In this document: positions 1-12,800 of the stretch, one piece after another | How positions within the stretch are numbered: position 1 is the stretch's first letter | Layout of the letters: the number at the start of each line of letters is the position of its first letter | Assembly: GCA_036417435.1 (NCBI GenBank) | Contig: CM070899.1 | Location: 157,423,494 to 157,487,493, forward strand | Source: Inia geoffrensis | Taxonomy: Eukaryota > Chordata > Mammalia > Artiodactyla > Iniidae | Direction: 5' to 3' | DNA: 64,000 bases | Notes under the pieces: generated by a model | The model's input: only the letters and a program-made list of their open reading frames with translations | Told to the model about the DNA's origin: nothing | Databases searched by the model: none | Made by a program: the position numbers and the translations under genes

Positions 1-783
1 TCAGGGTTCCAAAAGTGAATGTCCCAGTGAGCAAGACAGATATTGTTTTTTATGACCTCGCTTCCACTGCATTCTCTTGGTCACAGGTGAGTCAGTAAGG
101 CCAGCCCAGACTCAAGGAAGCGGGTCATATTTGGGAGGCGTGTTGAAAATTTTGCAGACATGCTTTAAAATCCCCACACTTGCATTTCATTATAGCTTTA
201 TCACCTGAATGTTCCTTAGCACTATAGTTAAGCATCCCTCTTTTTTTTTAATTTGCCGATTCCCCTTCTATCCCTTTCTCCTTCTTATAGTTCATCTGTT
301 GAAGAACGTGGGTCATTTGACTTGCAAAGTTTCCCACAGCCTAAATTTTACCGGTTGGACAGTCATATGCAGTTAGATGTGTTCCACTCTGCCTGCAAGT
401 TGGCAGGAGCATTCAGAGGCTTGTTCAGGCATAGGTTCGATCCTGATGGCATGGCTACTTGGGTGTTGTTGCTTCTTTCATCATGAGGCACATCTATGTC
501 TACTTGCCTCTCTTTTTGTGATGTCAGTAGCTGTTCATACTCAATATCTAGATCCCTTCATTCATAGGAGGTTGAAAATTGTAATACTCGAATCTTATTA
601 TTTCTTTTTCTTTTATTATTTAGAATACTTTATAAAGAGATGATTCCTTTCACCTACTATTTGATTACACAGTGGTATAGTTCATACTGTACAGCAGGAA
701 TAATGATTTTTACCCATTTATTTGCGAGTTTTCAAGATAATGAATTGGCTTTTATCATCTTCCAAAGATGACTGATAGATTTT

Positions 784-824
<41 letters not shown>

Positions 825-826
825 CA
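784..826. repeat. (AT)n microsatellite running into (AC)n
   Basis: An almost pure run of TA dinucleotides from 788 is followed by ACACACACC. Confidence 0.95.
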
Positions 827-931
827 TTATGATTGCATGAATTGAAACATGTGATATGTTTCAATCCATTGCAATTATTATCCTTTTACATCTTCTTTCC
901 TTGAGTACCTTAAATATGTTACTCCATTTTC

Positions 932-1057
932 TTTTTTTTTTTTTTTCTGGCCACGCTGCACAGCTTGTGGGATCTTAGCTCCCCAACTAGGGATCGAACC
1001 CAGGCCCCTGGCAGTGAGAGCGCCGAGCCCTTACCACTAGACTGCCAGGGAATTCCT
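932..1057 (-). mobile_element. CHR-type tRNA-derived SINE
   Basis: Read on the minus strand it starts GGAATTCCCTGGCAGTCTAG and ends in an A-rich tail. The B-box-like GGTTCGATCCC is present. The imperfect target-site duplication is GTTACTCCATTTTC (918-931) versus GTTATTCCGTTTTC (1058-1071), so the insertion is moderately old. Confidence 0.9.
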
Positions 1058-1918
1058 GTTATTCCGTTTTCTTCTGACATAAAGGATTGTTTCCAAAAGG
1101 TGTGATGATAATCTAATTTTTTTTCACCTAGAAGTCATTTGTTCTTTTTGTCTAGATACCCAAAGAAATTTTCATTATTTTTTCTTTAAATTCCAATCGT
1201 TTTACAAGAGTATGTCTTAGTGTTGGTAATTCTGGATTGACATTCTCACCTGCAGTGTGTTCTCTCAACGCATAGTTTCAAAGCTTGTTTTTTTTAAATT
1301 TCAAGGAAGTTCTCTTGAATATAGTTTGCAGTATCTCTTCTGTCTCCTTATCTCCTCCCCTGCTTTTTCCACAAAGGCTCTTATTATTTCTTCAAGGGCT
1401 GGATCTCCTTTGCTTATCCTCAATATTTGCCACTTTCTCACTAATCTTTTTTAATCTCTCTTTATTGATTTTTGAAAATTTTTTCTCCTTTTTATCTTCT
1501 GCTTCTCTTAAGGCATAACAAATTGTGTTTATTCACCCTTGGGTTTCTTTTGGTTTAGTCTTCATTTCTGAAATAATTCTCTTATTTCTAATTCTCTTCT
1601 GAATTTGTTCATTTAATTCCAAATATTCCTAATTCTGATTTACATAATTCATTCATGTCTCCTATCATTTTCTTTGTGTCTTTTAGCTCTTTAAAATGCT
1701 GGGCATTGGTTCTGATCTGCATTGAGGGCATGTTTTTCTGATGTGCTTTTACTGTCTACAGGAGTGCTATTCAGTTCTTCTTTTCATTACAATAGTTTTC
1801 TATAGGATTTGACTTCCATACTTTCCCTTGGTTATTTTTATGTGAAATTGGTTTTCTCAAACTTTTTGAAGGAGGCAGTTGTCAGGATAGTTTTTCTAAC
1901 TTTGCAGAGAACCTTTTA

Positions 1919-2034
1919 TTTTTTTGGCTGCGCCATGCAGCATGCAGGATCTTAGTACCCCAACCAGGGATCGAACCTGTGACCCCTACATCGGGAGCTT
2001 GGAGTCTTAACCACTGGACCACCAGGGAAGTCCC
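1919..2034 (-). mobile_element. CHR-type tRNA-derived SINE
   Basis: On the minus strand it starts GGGACTTCCCTGGTGGTCCA and carries GGTTCGATCCC. It is flanked by similar AGAGAA..TTTTATTTTT direct repeats. Confidence 0.88.
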
Positions 2035-3524
2035 AAGAGAAGCTTTTTTATTTTTACAGTCTAGCATTAAAATTTTGTAAAGTCAGCTTACTTTGTAAAG
2101 TCAGAGATTACTTGTAAATCTTACTTGTAAAGTCAGAGATTTCCTGATCCTCCAATCTTTACCTGGACCCGCTCTTTCCTTTGTCTCTCCTTGGCTCAAT
2201 TTTGCTCCCATGCCACGCAGTTTGTCTTCAGTGTGGGTCCCTTTCCTTGAAGGAAGCCATGGTAGGTCAGTTTCAAGAGTTCCTACAGCAATACTGTTCC
2301 ACCCCTCAGACCTCACCAGGAGCCCTTGCACTCTCAAACACCACTTTCTACTTCACCTGCTCTTCTCAACTTGACTGGCTGGGCCAGTAAATACCTTCTG
2401 GCTATTTCGGGATTCTTCAGATGCCTCACTGATTCCCTTTGCTGATACAACAAAGGTCTTATAAGTACTATGGTTTGCTCCTACTTGCCTGTATTTTGGA
2501 AATCATAGGGATACCATTCCATTTAGATTTGTGGTTAATGTTGTCCATGGGCCTCTGGTTTTGCTTTATAGTTCCTTTCTCTATTTGCATGGGGAGACTG
2601 AATAATTATGCTGCTGTTGTCATCTTCCCAGAATTCCCCCTCAAGAAACAGATTTTTTAAATGACTTAATGGTCATCTTCCAGGACCATATACTCAGGCA
2701 ATAGTATAGTTTTGTAGACATGATACTTAACCACTGTACACTACCTCTCCCACTGCTACCACCATCACCTTCTATTATTTGGACTCTTCTGATAGCTCCC
2801 AACTAGTCTTTTTACTGAAAGTAGGGTCTGGCTGCTCATTGCTCTAAAGCTAATAAGGGGGCAAGTTGGTGGAAAGTTTGCTTGATTTCAGAGGCCAGCA
2901 ACCAGGGGTTGGGGGGAGAGGGCAGACTCCTGTTCAAAGGCCGACCCCCCCCCACTGGGGGGGGGTGAGAGCTATGAAAGCCGAAGGAGGGGACTACATG
3001 TAGAAACAGCACAGGCAGCTCTGACAGTCATCTTGAAATTGGTCATGGGGTGGTCTGATCAGCGTCATCTTGATGGCTTTCAGTACAGTTAACCTTTAGT
3101 TCCAGGGTCGGTTTGTTCCCATTTCTCTGAGGGCAGCTCTCAGAATTGTGGCAGCTTATGTCATGGCTACAGCCTGGTCATCATGTAGTTAACTTCTTCC
3201 ACCTGGTGTGGGTTTCAGTAGCTATAAGACAGCTCACAGGATATGGCTCAGAATATTATCCATAGCCCTTGAGGAGGAACTAAAGGTCCTTGACTTTGCT
3301 TAATGACTAAACTATCACTATTTTGTCCTGTTTGATTGTTTTCCTTTGCTTCTGCATTTTCTCACTTCTCTGATCGAATTTATTCTTTGACTGAAGTTTT
3401 CCTGTAGACAAAAGGTGGGCTGAGGGCATGGGGGGCATAGGCCATAGTAGGGTCCTGGTCCATTTCAGTCTCACTGCTTCTACCACGCTGTACCTCTACA
3501 GCAGGGGGAGTGATTATTTTTAAA

Positions 3525-3975
3525 TGTCAGATCACGTCATTCTCAGCTCAAAATGTTGCAGAAGCTTCTCAAATTTCAGGCCCTATGTGATCTGGCTTCT
3601 TTTTCCCTGACCTCGTCTTCCACTAGATTAGGCTGCTCTGAACACACCAGGCAGGTTCGCACCTCAGGGCATTTGCACGGCTAACCCCTCTTCCTCCTGA
3701 TCTCCGCCTGGCTTGCTCCCTCACTTCCTTCCATCTCTGCTCAAATGTCATCTTATCAGAAAGGCCTTCCCTGACCACACCGCATCTCCCATCGAAAAAT
3801 AAAACCCTTCCCATTTGTTTTTCCTCATGGCACTTGTTATATATTAACTTTTTCTATCCTTCCACCCGGAGTGAGAGTGCCAGGGAAGTAGAAACTTTGT
3901 CTTCTTAGTGACCCAAGTCGTTTTTAGCACAGAGTTAGCAATCAATACAAATTTGGTAACTGACTGAATGAATAT
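3525..3975 (+). mobile_element. L2 LINE fragment
   Basis: It has the typical L2 3' region: 'ctatgtgatctggcttc', then 'cctcagggcatttgcac', and finally 'cacagagttagcaatcaata'. It is diverged and carries no open frame. Confidence 0.75.
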
Positions 3976-4220
3976 ATTAATTACCTAGCACCTAATAGAT
4001 ATTCAAGAAATGTTCACTCTTTTTTTCCTCTTCACAGGGAAAAGGAAATGATCTGTACAGAATGCCACTATCCCCCATGATAGAAGAACCAATACTGGAA
4101 ACAGAGTCAGAAAAATAGGGTACAAAATACTGACATCAGAACCGAAGAAGGAGACAGTCAGCTATTTCAAATGTACAGAGTATCAAGGATATCAGGACTA
4201 GTGCTAGGAACTGCATTTAT

Positions 4221-4570
4221 TCTCTCAAAATTCAGACCCCCAATGTGACTGTATTTGGAGGTAGGGCTTTTAGGAGGTAATTAATTAAATGAGGTCATAA
4301 GTGGTGGGGTCCTAATCCAACAGGATTAATGCCTCTATAAGAAGAAACACCAGAGTGTGCTCTAATACCCTGCACCCGTCCCCCACCAACCCTCCTCCCT
4401 CAGCTCTCTCCACTGTCTGCAAGCCAGGCAGAGAGCCCGCACCAGAATTCCATCTTGCCTATACTTGACCTTGGACTTCCCAGCCTCCAGAACTGTGAGA
4501 AATAAATTTCCGTTATTTAAGCCACCTAGTTTGTGGTATTTTCTTATGGCAACCCAAGCAGACTGATACA
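4221..4570 (+). mobile_element. MaLR-type solo LTR fragment (MLT1/MST-like)
   Basis: It contains 'gactgtatttggaggtaggg', then 'aatgaggtcataagtggtgg', and near the end 'cagcctccagaactgtgaga' with AATAAA. This is the usual pattern of ERVL-MaLR LTRs, old endogenous elements common to placental mammals. There is no coding part. Confidence 0.75.
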
Positions 4571-4777
4571 ATTACATATCTGAAAAGGCCCTAAAATTCA
4601 GGGTAAGTCAGGACAAATCTGGAAATCAGATTTTTCCACTTTTTGACTGTATGGTCACTTATTAGAGTTGTAGATCCTAAGAAAACCTGTATGGCAAAAG
4701 CCAAATTATAGTAGTCATTTCAGTATAAAGATCCACATATTCCTTGAAGAGTATTTGTGGAAAAAAAATACATTTTG

Positions 4778-5145
4778 TCTAGTTTTATTGAGATGTAATT
4801 GACATACATCACTGTATAAATACAGCTTAAGGTGTACAGTCTAATGGTTTGACTTGCATATATTGTGGAATGATTACCGCAATAAGTTTAGCTGGCATTC
4901 ATCAGCTCATGCAAATACAATAAAAAGAGAAAGAAAAAAAAACGCTTAGGATTTACTCTCTTAACTTTCCTATATAACAGACAGCAGTGTTAATCATATT
5001 TATCATGTTGTACATTACATCCCTAGTACTTACTTATCGCCTAACTGGAAATTTGCACCTTTTGACCACCTTCCTCCAATTCCCCTTCCTCCCACACCCT
5101 GCCTCTGGTAACCACAAATCTGATCTTTTCCTATGAGTTTTTTTT
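4778..5145 (-). mobile_element. L1 3' UTR fragment
   Basis: It starts with 'ttttattgagatgtaattga' on the + strand, the reverse-oriented 3' end of mammalian L1M elements, and continues through 'ctctggtaaccacaaatctg'. Diverged. Confidence 0.75.
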
Positions 5146-6240
5146 TTAATCCATTTAATGTAGAGAAAACATGGACTATTCATAAAAAGATGTTAAATGT
5201 ATGTGCACAACACTATCTTTAGCATCTATAACTCAATGGGCTTAACATTTTAAAGTATGATTGTGGTTTCCAGTCAAAATGGAATCATATGGCACTCAAA
5301 CACGTTAACCAGAAATATCAGTGGGGTTCTGGATCCAGGATAAATTATTTTCCAAAAAAACGTACCTTTTGAATCTTTGTTTAAATCTTTTAGTGTTTCC
5401 ATTAGCAACACTTGTCAGTATGATTGTGATTCATATGGCCACACTGGAGCTTCCCTGTGACATTAATTATAATATGCTGGATTAGGGATTTATTCTTCAA
5501 AGCATAAGAAAAATCTAGTCTCAACTAACAGATTTACCAAAATGAAACATCACTAGCCCCCTTACCAAAGGCTGCTCCAGTTCGGAAACATGCTAAAGAG
5601 TTCATTAATGCCCTGCGCTTGATATGCTGAAATTCGCCGGTTCTTTGCAATTAACGGGCAGATTATTCGGTCCACACCACTAAGGCCTGACTCTTGCTGG
5701 GCTTTTGATCATTTATCTGCTCACTGGTATTTTTACACGTGAGGATAGGCACGAAAAGAAAGGAAGGTAATTTGCTTAATATCTTTATCCACATTAAAGT
5801 TTAAAAAAGAGGGTAGAAGTTAAAGTAAACGGAGGAGTCCGGGTTGCCTGGCAACGTCCTCCGTCAAGAGCCTCAGCACCCCGTGGAATTCAGCAGCAGG
5901 ACACCCCAGTCTCAAAGCTTCCCGCACAGACAACCGTGTGATGGGAGAAAAATCTCCCCCAGTGTCGACCTTGAAGGCACCGCGCTGACCGCCTGATCCC
6001 AGTCACTGCCGCTGCCGCAGGCCGCCTTCCGGGTGCCCGTCCCTCACACGCTGGCCGCAGACAGCGTGACCGGCTGAGCCCAGGGCTCCAGGGTCCCCTT
6101 CCCCCACCCCGGGCTCCTCCCGAAGAAGGAAAACGACACTGGTCGCGCGAGCTGGAGGACTAGCGAGCAGTGTCAAAGGGGTTGTCCCAGGGACAGGAGG
6201 ACCGCGGGGCAGTCGGCACGGAAGCTTGAGCGAAAGCCAG

Positions 6241-6399
6241 GGCCGCCTCCCGAGACCTCTATGACCCCCGCCGGCCGCCGTATCTCCCTGCTGGCCGCTG
6301 TGACCCCCACCCCCCCGGGCCGCCTCCCGCGGCTCCTCTGACCCCCGCGGGCCGCCGTACGTCCCCGCGGGCCGCTGTGGACCCTGCCGGCCGCCATAG
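6241..6399. repeat. GC-rich tandem duplication (period about 71-77 bp) in the promoter
   Basis: Blocks beginning GGCCGC recur in a fixed order. A 32-bp block ending in TGACCCCCGC is followed by a 20-bp GGCCGCCGTA block and then a GGCCGCTGTG block. The trio runs from 6241 to 6317, again from 6318 to 6388, and a third copy starts with GGCCGCCATAG at 6389. The second trio is a slightly shorter copy of the first. The array lies just upstream of, or across, the likely MTMR10 start-site region. Confidence 0.7.
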
Positions 6400-6791
6400 C
6401 AGTGCTCCCGCCCCCGCCCGGACCGGCCTTTCAAGATGGCTTCCGCGTCCCGCTCCCCCCCGGCGCTCTCGCTGAGGGCCGGGCAGCGGCGCAAGGCGCC
6501 AGCCTCGCGTTCCGACTCCCGCGCGGCCTAGAGGCCGGCAGCGGCCAGCCGCCGGCCTGCGCGCTCCGTCTCTCGGGGCGGGGCGGCACGCTGGGCCCCT
6601 TCCGGGGATGGGCCCGGGCTCCTCCCCGCTCGGGCGGGCGCTCAGCCGCGTCCACGCCCGTCAGCCCGCCCGGCCCGGCTGGTCGCAGACCGAGCCCGGG
6701 CGGCCGCACGGGGAACTCTCAGCCAGCGGGCGTCGGGAGGCGGATCCCGGGCCCCGACTGGGACGGGCCGAGCCGAGCAGGCGGCGGCACC

Positions 6792-6851
6792 ATGTTCTCG
6801 CTCAAGCCGCCCAGACCCACGTTCAGGTCCTACCTCCTGCCGCCGCCCCAG
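6792..6851 (+). CDS. MTMR10: MTMR10 coding exon 1 (residues 1-20)
   Basis: Sixty coding bases encode [20 protein letters not shown]. The donor is CAG|gtaaac at 6852 and the exon ends in phase 0. The ATG context is gcaccATGt, with A at -3. A strong-context upstream ATG at 6608 in another frame overlaps this start. Confidence 0.96.
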
Positions 6852-9800
6852 GTAAACAGCCGTCTCCCCGCGGCGCCCTCTCCTCGCGTTTCCGGGGAGC
6901 TGAGCGTGGGCAGGCCCAGGAGACTGCCCCGTCCCCCGTCCCCCTGACCCCGGCGCTGGGAAGCCGCCTTCCCATGAACCCCGCCGGCTCAGTGGAAATT
7001 TGCAAAACTCCGCCGCAGCCGTTCTCGGCTCCGAGACGGGACTCCAGGGAGCTATCGGAGTTGGGATTTATTTAGCCCTTCGCCTGGCGACGGTCCCCGC
7101 CGTGACCGCTGGCAGGATCGCATCGCCTGTGGGCACCTAGTGGAAGGGTGACCTACCTGTCGTAAACGTGAACACCTGGAAGCGGCACTGGCGGTTGTAG
7201 TATTTTTATGGCCAGACTCTCAATTCCATCACGAGCAGATCCTTACAAGAGTTCGGTAAAAATGTGTAAGAATTTAAGTGTGGGGATACGTGTCTGTCGC
7301 CTGTGTCATCACCTAGAAAATAAAATTTGCTTTTATTTCTCAGGCGGGAAAAAAGTTTTGATTTTGATTTGTTTTGCTAATGTATTTCAGACTGACGATA
7401 ATATTAATTCAGAACCGAAGATTAAAAAACTGGAGCCTGTTCTTTTGCCAGGTAAACATGAGTGTTCTAACAGATACTTTAGTAATGTGTTTTGGCCTAA
7501 GATTATTCCACTAGCTAGTACCATGTGGTTAACTTTCCTCATTTACTTTAAACTTTAGCCACTTAAAAATCTAACGACTGAGGATGGAAAAAAAAAAAAG
7601 GATTGGTTAGAACTAAAGGACAGCAACAAAAAATAATGATTAATTGGTGTTTGTCCTTGAAAACTGAAGCATCGTAGAAAACGGTCAAGAATACCACTAC
7701 CTTATTTCCTTTTCGTCTCCTGAAATGTTCTTTTTTAAAGCGATCATGAATTGCTTAGATGGTGAAAGGACTTTTTGCCCTTCTTGTCCATCTGCAGTTT
7801 CATGCATTCATGGTTAATAATCAAATCACATTTCAATAGTATAAAAAGCAACTTTTATTATGTCTGGGTCTCTATACCAATAACAAAGCTTAGTGAACTT
7901 TGAATTACTTGCTTGGCAATTGTGTTTTGAAGGTGTCAGCTGCGTTTGCAAATCTTGTTTCAATTTAGAATAGGGCTTCCCGTCAGAGACACTGTAGACG
8001 TTTTGGGCCTGATAATTCTTTGTTGTAGGGTTGTCCTGTGCATTGCAGGATGTTAAGCAGCATCCCTGGCCTCTACCCCCTAGATGCCAGGAGCACCACC
8101 TCCTCCACCTCCTACTTGTGGGAACCCGAATGTCTCCAGACATTGCCAAACCCTTTTGTTAGGGGGTGGGGGGAACCCTAGGGGCAAAATTTTCCCCCTG
8201 TGGAGAAGCACTAGTTTAGAACAAAATTGACGTTCGAAGACCTTAAAGGTAGAGGTAGGAATTGATGGTAAATCGGAGATTAGTTTTAAAGCGTATAATA
8301 CATTTATTTGATTGGTATTTTGAGTTGTATAATAATTATATAACAGCTGGGAAGTCAGTTGCTTAATCTGATTATTGGGGAAAGTAGCCAGGAAAGCCTG
8401 TTTTAAACATGAAATATAATCAAATACCAGTTTGTGTGACTACTATCAATATTTTAAAATCTCAGTTGTTACTTAATGCTAAATCTGATAAAATGATTAG
8501 AACTCTATAGGTAGTAATTGAACAAATAGGGTAACTTAAAATTTTGTGCTTTAAAATTTTAATTATTAAGTAGGAACAAACAAATTTAAAACATAAACCT
8601 ATGGTTCCCTATTATAGATGTTAACTCTTAAAATTGTTTTAAACTTTATTTGGGGAGTTAGTTATAACTATTTTCCCTTTATTTTGTTAATGCTTTTTAG
8701 CCAAACAGTATGTACTAAATAATCCTTTGTACTTGTCCTGCAAGTGAACAATAGAATTAATAAGTAACCTTTGCTCCCTGTGTGTGCTCTGTTTTGGTCT
8801 TAGTCACTCCAGGCATTTAAACAACCCTGTGGCAAACAGTGCTCTTCCTAAATGAGTGCCTGTGAGCTATTGAACTTTGGGTCCTTTTACCCTGAACAGG
8901 CCCTGTTCTTTGATTCCCCCCCTTCTGATATTTGATTTGATTTGACACTAATAAACCACATGGTCTTAGCTACAAATGATAGTGCTTGATTTTCTTTAGT
9001 TAACTTCTATATTTAAGCTTTGCTTGTGAAATTGTTACTAAATATCAGTAAGCTCAAAGAACTTTACATTGAGGGATTATCTCTTCCATAGAATTAACTA
9101 AAAACTTACCTTTCTGTTAAAAAGTCAGCATTTTCTGGGGAAGTTGTAAACCCATTTCCTGACTGTCAGTGGTATACTTGTCTTAGAAATCATAGCTAAG
9201 TCTGGATCCCCTGATCTGTGGTAGCTTTTCTTCATTGGCTCTGTGTGTGCATACGTGATGGCTTTGGCCCCCAGCATTCTGTTTGCACCTAACCTATCCC
9301 TCACAGAACATTTAGTCAATGCTAAATTAGTGTGTCTTTGCCCTCCTTCCCCACCCCTTCTGTTCTTACCTTCCCATCCTGGTCTTCCCACGCTCTTCCT
9401 GTTCTTTCTGTCTGACCCCCCCCCCCGCCCCCGTCATGGTCTCTGTGCCCTGCTTCACCTCTAACCTCACCAACTCCTGCCTGAACCTCTGTTGCTCCCT
9501 TTTCAGCCTGTGAAATCTGGAAGACAAGTGGAGAGTAACTGAAACATTGGTGATCTATAAGACCTGGGCTGCGCTAGGGCTTTGCCTAGGAGGGCTTCAT
9601 AATATAGTTCTGGCCTTCATTATAGTCAGAAACCAAGAGAAAACTTAGCCAAGTCACCTGCGGCTTTGCACAGGCACGCGAAACAAGGAAGTAATTGTTC
9701 AGAGGTATAGTGTTGGATGTTATGCTTTGGCAAAATGCCTTGGGTTCAAGGATATCCTACTTCAGTTGCCCAAAGTTTGAACTTTTAATTCAATAAGCAG

Positions 9801-12800
9801 ATGAAAATTGAAACACAAAATCAATTGTTTATTTGCAGTTACCAAGTGCTCTGTTGAACTTGAGACTGAATTTAAAATGATCTTCAGCTTTTATTAAACA
9901 AAGAAAACAGAAGAAATTGACTAGGAATTTAATTTAGATTGTGGTTTATGTTAGTAATATTCAGCTTTCCTGGTTCATGAAACTCCTGGAGATGGAGATT
10001 GTATCTAATTCAGCTTTGTGGTACCCAATGTCCAGCATAGTGCATCGAGATGTTGGTTGAGTGAATGACAGTGAAAGGACCCCTCAGACCACCTGCTTAA
10101 ATTGTTCCCGTAGCCATGCGTGCGTGCGCACATACACAGACAAACAGACCAACTCTCAGGTTTAGGAGGAAGGGGAAGACTCTTACTTTATGCCATGTGT
10201 CTTGCTGTCTCCCAAAGCCACACTTCTCAAGAAAATTGTACCTGAGCCTAGAACTGAAATACAGCGCTCTGTCAAAGCACCTGGCCTTTGCCTAGGCTTT
10301 CTCTTCATCTTCCCGTCATTACCTGAATCTCATTCTTTGACGATTGTGTTGTGTGTGTAAAATCACCCCAATCCTTTTGAAAAGAGGGAGAGTATGAATT
10401 TTAAACTGTATGTATGTGTGTATGTTCCAGCATATATTTGTGAGAACAGGTGTTGCCACACTAAGCTTGTGTCTGTTTGGGTAGCTGCTGGGCTGGTGGA
10501 TCCGTTCACTGAGTCTGTGAGGACCTCCTGGGTTCCTGGCTTCATGCTAGCTGGGAAGGTGCTGGAGGAGGAGTGGGCTTGAATTGCAGCAGGGATGGGG
10601 CAAGCTCCATGCTGCCTGTGGACAAGGCAGAAGACTGACCTGGACCAGTGGTTCCCACATTCTAGTCATGGCCTGGCTGACATCAGATCTGGATGAAGTT
10701 TTTATCAGCCCTTGGTCAAATTGAGAAAATTAAGAAAAATGCAGGTTTTTTCCATAAAGCTAAACTGATTTGCTTTAAATTCTGAGATTATGTCCTTCCA
10801 GCTTCTTTGCTGTAGATATGTTCTTCTATTAGTAGCTGTGACTTTTAAAAATTTTTTAAGTTAGCTCTTGTGTATGTTCCCTGAATTATTTTTGTAGTGT
10901 ACCTGATTTGTGGAATCTGAACTGGAAATCACTCCATGAAATTATTGTAATATTATAGGTACAATTTAATGAACACTCACACAGAGAACATCAGTTGTTT
11001 TATCTGCCTGGAGTCTTTCCACCATCTTCTGAAAAATGCACCCTCTCTCTCCTGACAAATTCTCCTTCCCCATCTCCACCCAGCCCGGGGTTTTTGTGTG
11101 GCCAGCAAAGATGATAACCCACCCCCAGACTGCTAGCATGAGCACAGGTTTGCCTCTGGATGTTTTCAGATTGGTACTGAGGAAAGAGATCCTTTCCTAT
11201 AGCACCATCCGTGGCTGAAGCACCAGCAAACTTGTCCAAAAGAATGACGTCATGTGTTGAGAGCGGCAGAGGCAGAACACCGAGGGAGAGTTCTGATGGT
11301 CCCATTTTCCTTGAAGTCCAATTGACACCAGAGCCACAGAATTTTTCTTTTTGCCAAGCTAGTTCTGGGCATGTTTCTGACACTTTCAACTAAGATCCTT
11401 AACTAATATATGATACAGCTTACAGGTTACTCCTCATGACAGCCCTGTCAGGAAGGTACCAGTTTATCTTCCTTTGACAGGTGAGAAAACTATACAAGTC
11501 ATAGAGGTTAAGTAACTTGCCCAGTGTTGCCCAGCCAGCAAGGGCAGAGCCAGGGTTAGGAGCCCGACTCCCAGGCTGTGTCTTTAACCACTAAGCAGCA
11601 GGGCCTGCCTGACTGTGCTGACACCAGGGTACAGACTTATGCTTTGGGATTGGATAGCCAGTGGGTTGGATGTTGTCCTAGAGGGAGTGCTCTAGGTGAG
11701 GTAAAAAGAGCTCTGTCCTCGGCTCTGCCCTTTCCACAGCAGACAGATTTGACCCAGCTTGACAAGCAACTTTCAAACGATTTCAGCTGCCAGAAAATGG
11801 AATGTCTCGGGAGTCAGTGGACTTCCTGTCTCTGGCCGAGCTGAGCAGAGGCTGGTGGAATGCCAACGGCTTTGTCGTGAGGGGATGAGATTTGCAGCGA
11901 GTGGGACTCGGTGGGCTTTCTCTCTCCTCTCTCTCTCTGGGACATGATTTTTTTTTTTTTTTTCGGCTGCACCGGGTCTCAGTTGCAGCACACGGTATCT
12001 TCATTGTGACATGTACACGGGATCTAGTTCCCCGACAAGGGACTGAACTCGGGTCCCCTGCGTTGGGAAAGCGGAGTCTTACCCAGTGGACCACCAGGGA
12101 GGTCTCTGGGACGTGATCATTTTAGGGATCTCTGGGGTGGGAGGGGGACGGCCCGACGTGCTGTGGCCACGGCCTGAGTTGATGGTTGAGTGGGTACTGA
12201 CTGCTCATTCCGTACTGCTTGGTAGAGGGGGAGCAGCCGAAGAAGAGGGCTCCTGCCCTGAGTCTCAGTTCACTGGCAAGTGCTTCAGTGGAGGAGAGCC
12301 GAGGTTGTGCAGGCCCGGAGGAAGGGCACCTGAGCCGCATTTGGGGAAGGCCTGGCGGTCGGGAGAGGACTTGTGCTCTGCCCGGTGGTGCCCGCTAAGA
12401 CTCAGCCTCTGTGCACAGGCGAGGGTCGGCTCGGCCCTCCCTCTTCCATCTGCAGTGCCAGCAGCACTTCTATTAGGAGATTAACTAATAGATCGATAAT
12501 GAATGCGCTGATTGTCCGAGTCTTTTGTAATCGGATCAGAAAAGGATATGACCTAGGGCCATCCAGAAAATGAAAATAGCCATTGTTGGGCAGCTGTCTT
12601 GTTTATTCTTTTTTTTTTTTTTTTTTAATGTTCACTGTTTGGACCATTTATGTACTACTGTCCTCTACCTCACTGTACGTCTTATTTCCTCAACTAGATT
12701 GTGAATCCCTTAAAGCAGACTGTCTCTTTCAGGTGTTTTTTGTTTTTGGTTTGCTTTTTTGTAGATAGGCTTTAGAGATCCTTGTAGACTGAATTTCGTA

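Larger units (their letters stand above)
1..5900. other. Intergenic region upstream of MTMR10
   Basis: No exon was recognised. In human the 3' end of TRPM1 lies about 10 kb upstream of MTMR10 on the same strand, so it may lie just left of the window. The stretch holds two CHR SINEs, an AT microsatellite, an L2 fragment, a MaLR-type LTR and an L1 3' end, described separately. 1-760 resembles an old L1 3' region, and 1085-1860 is T-rich and unclassified. Confidence 0.6.
5990..7130. promoter_or_regulatory. MTMR10: CpG island promoter of MTMR10
   Basis: This stretch is very GC-rich and dense in CpG, in contrast to the AT-rich flanks, and it contains the first coding exon. There is no TATA box at a sensible place, as expected for a CpG-island promoter. 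It holds GC boxes and two YY1-like motifs: GCCGCCAT at 6390-6397 (the minus-strand reading of ATGGCGGC) and CAAGATGGC at about 6433-6441. YY1 sites often lie just downstream of start sites, so initiation somewhere in 6380-6700 is my inference. The exact start site cannot be read from sequence. Confidence 0.8.

Noticed and set aside
1..250. 3' end of TRPM1 expected upstream of MTMR10
   Set aside because: No recognisable TRPM1 coding sequence was found; the stretch looks like an old repeat.
4221..4570. Endogenous retrovirus with genes next to the LTR
   Set aside because: Only an LTR-like stretch is present; no gag, pol or env-like sequence lies beside it.
6003..6709. Minus-strand frames of 74-163 codons in the CpG island
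   Set aside because: Stop codons are rare in GC-rich DNA; the peptides are low complexity and overlap the duplicated block.
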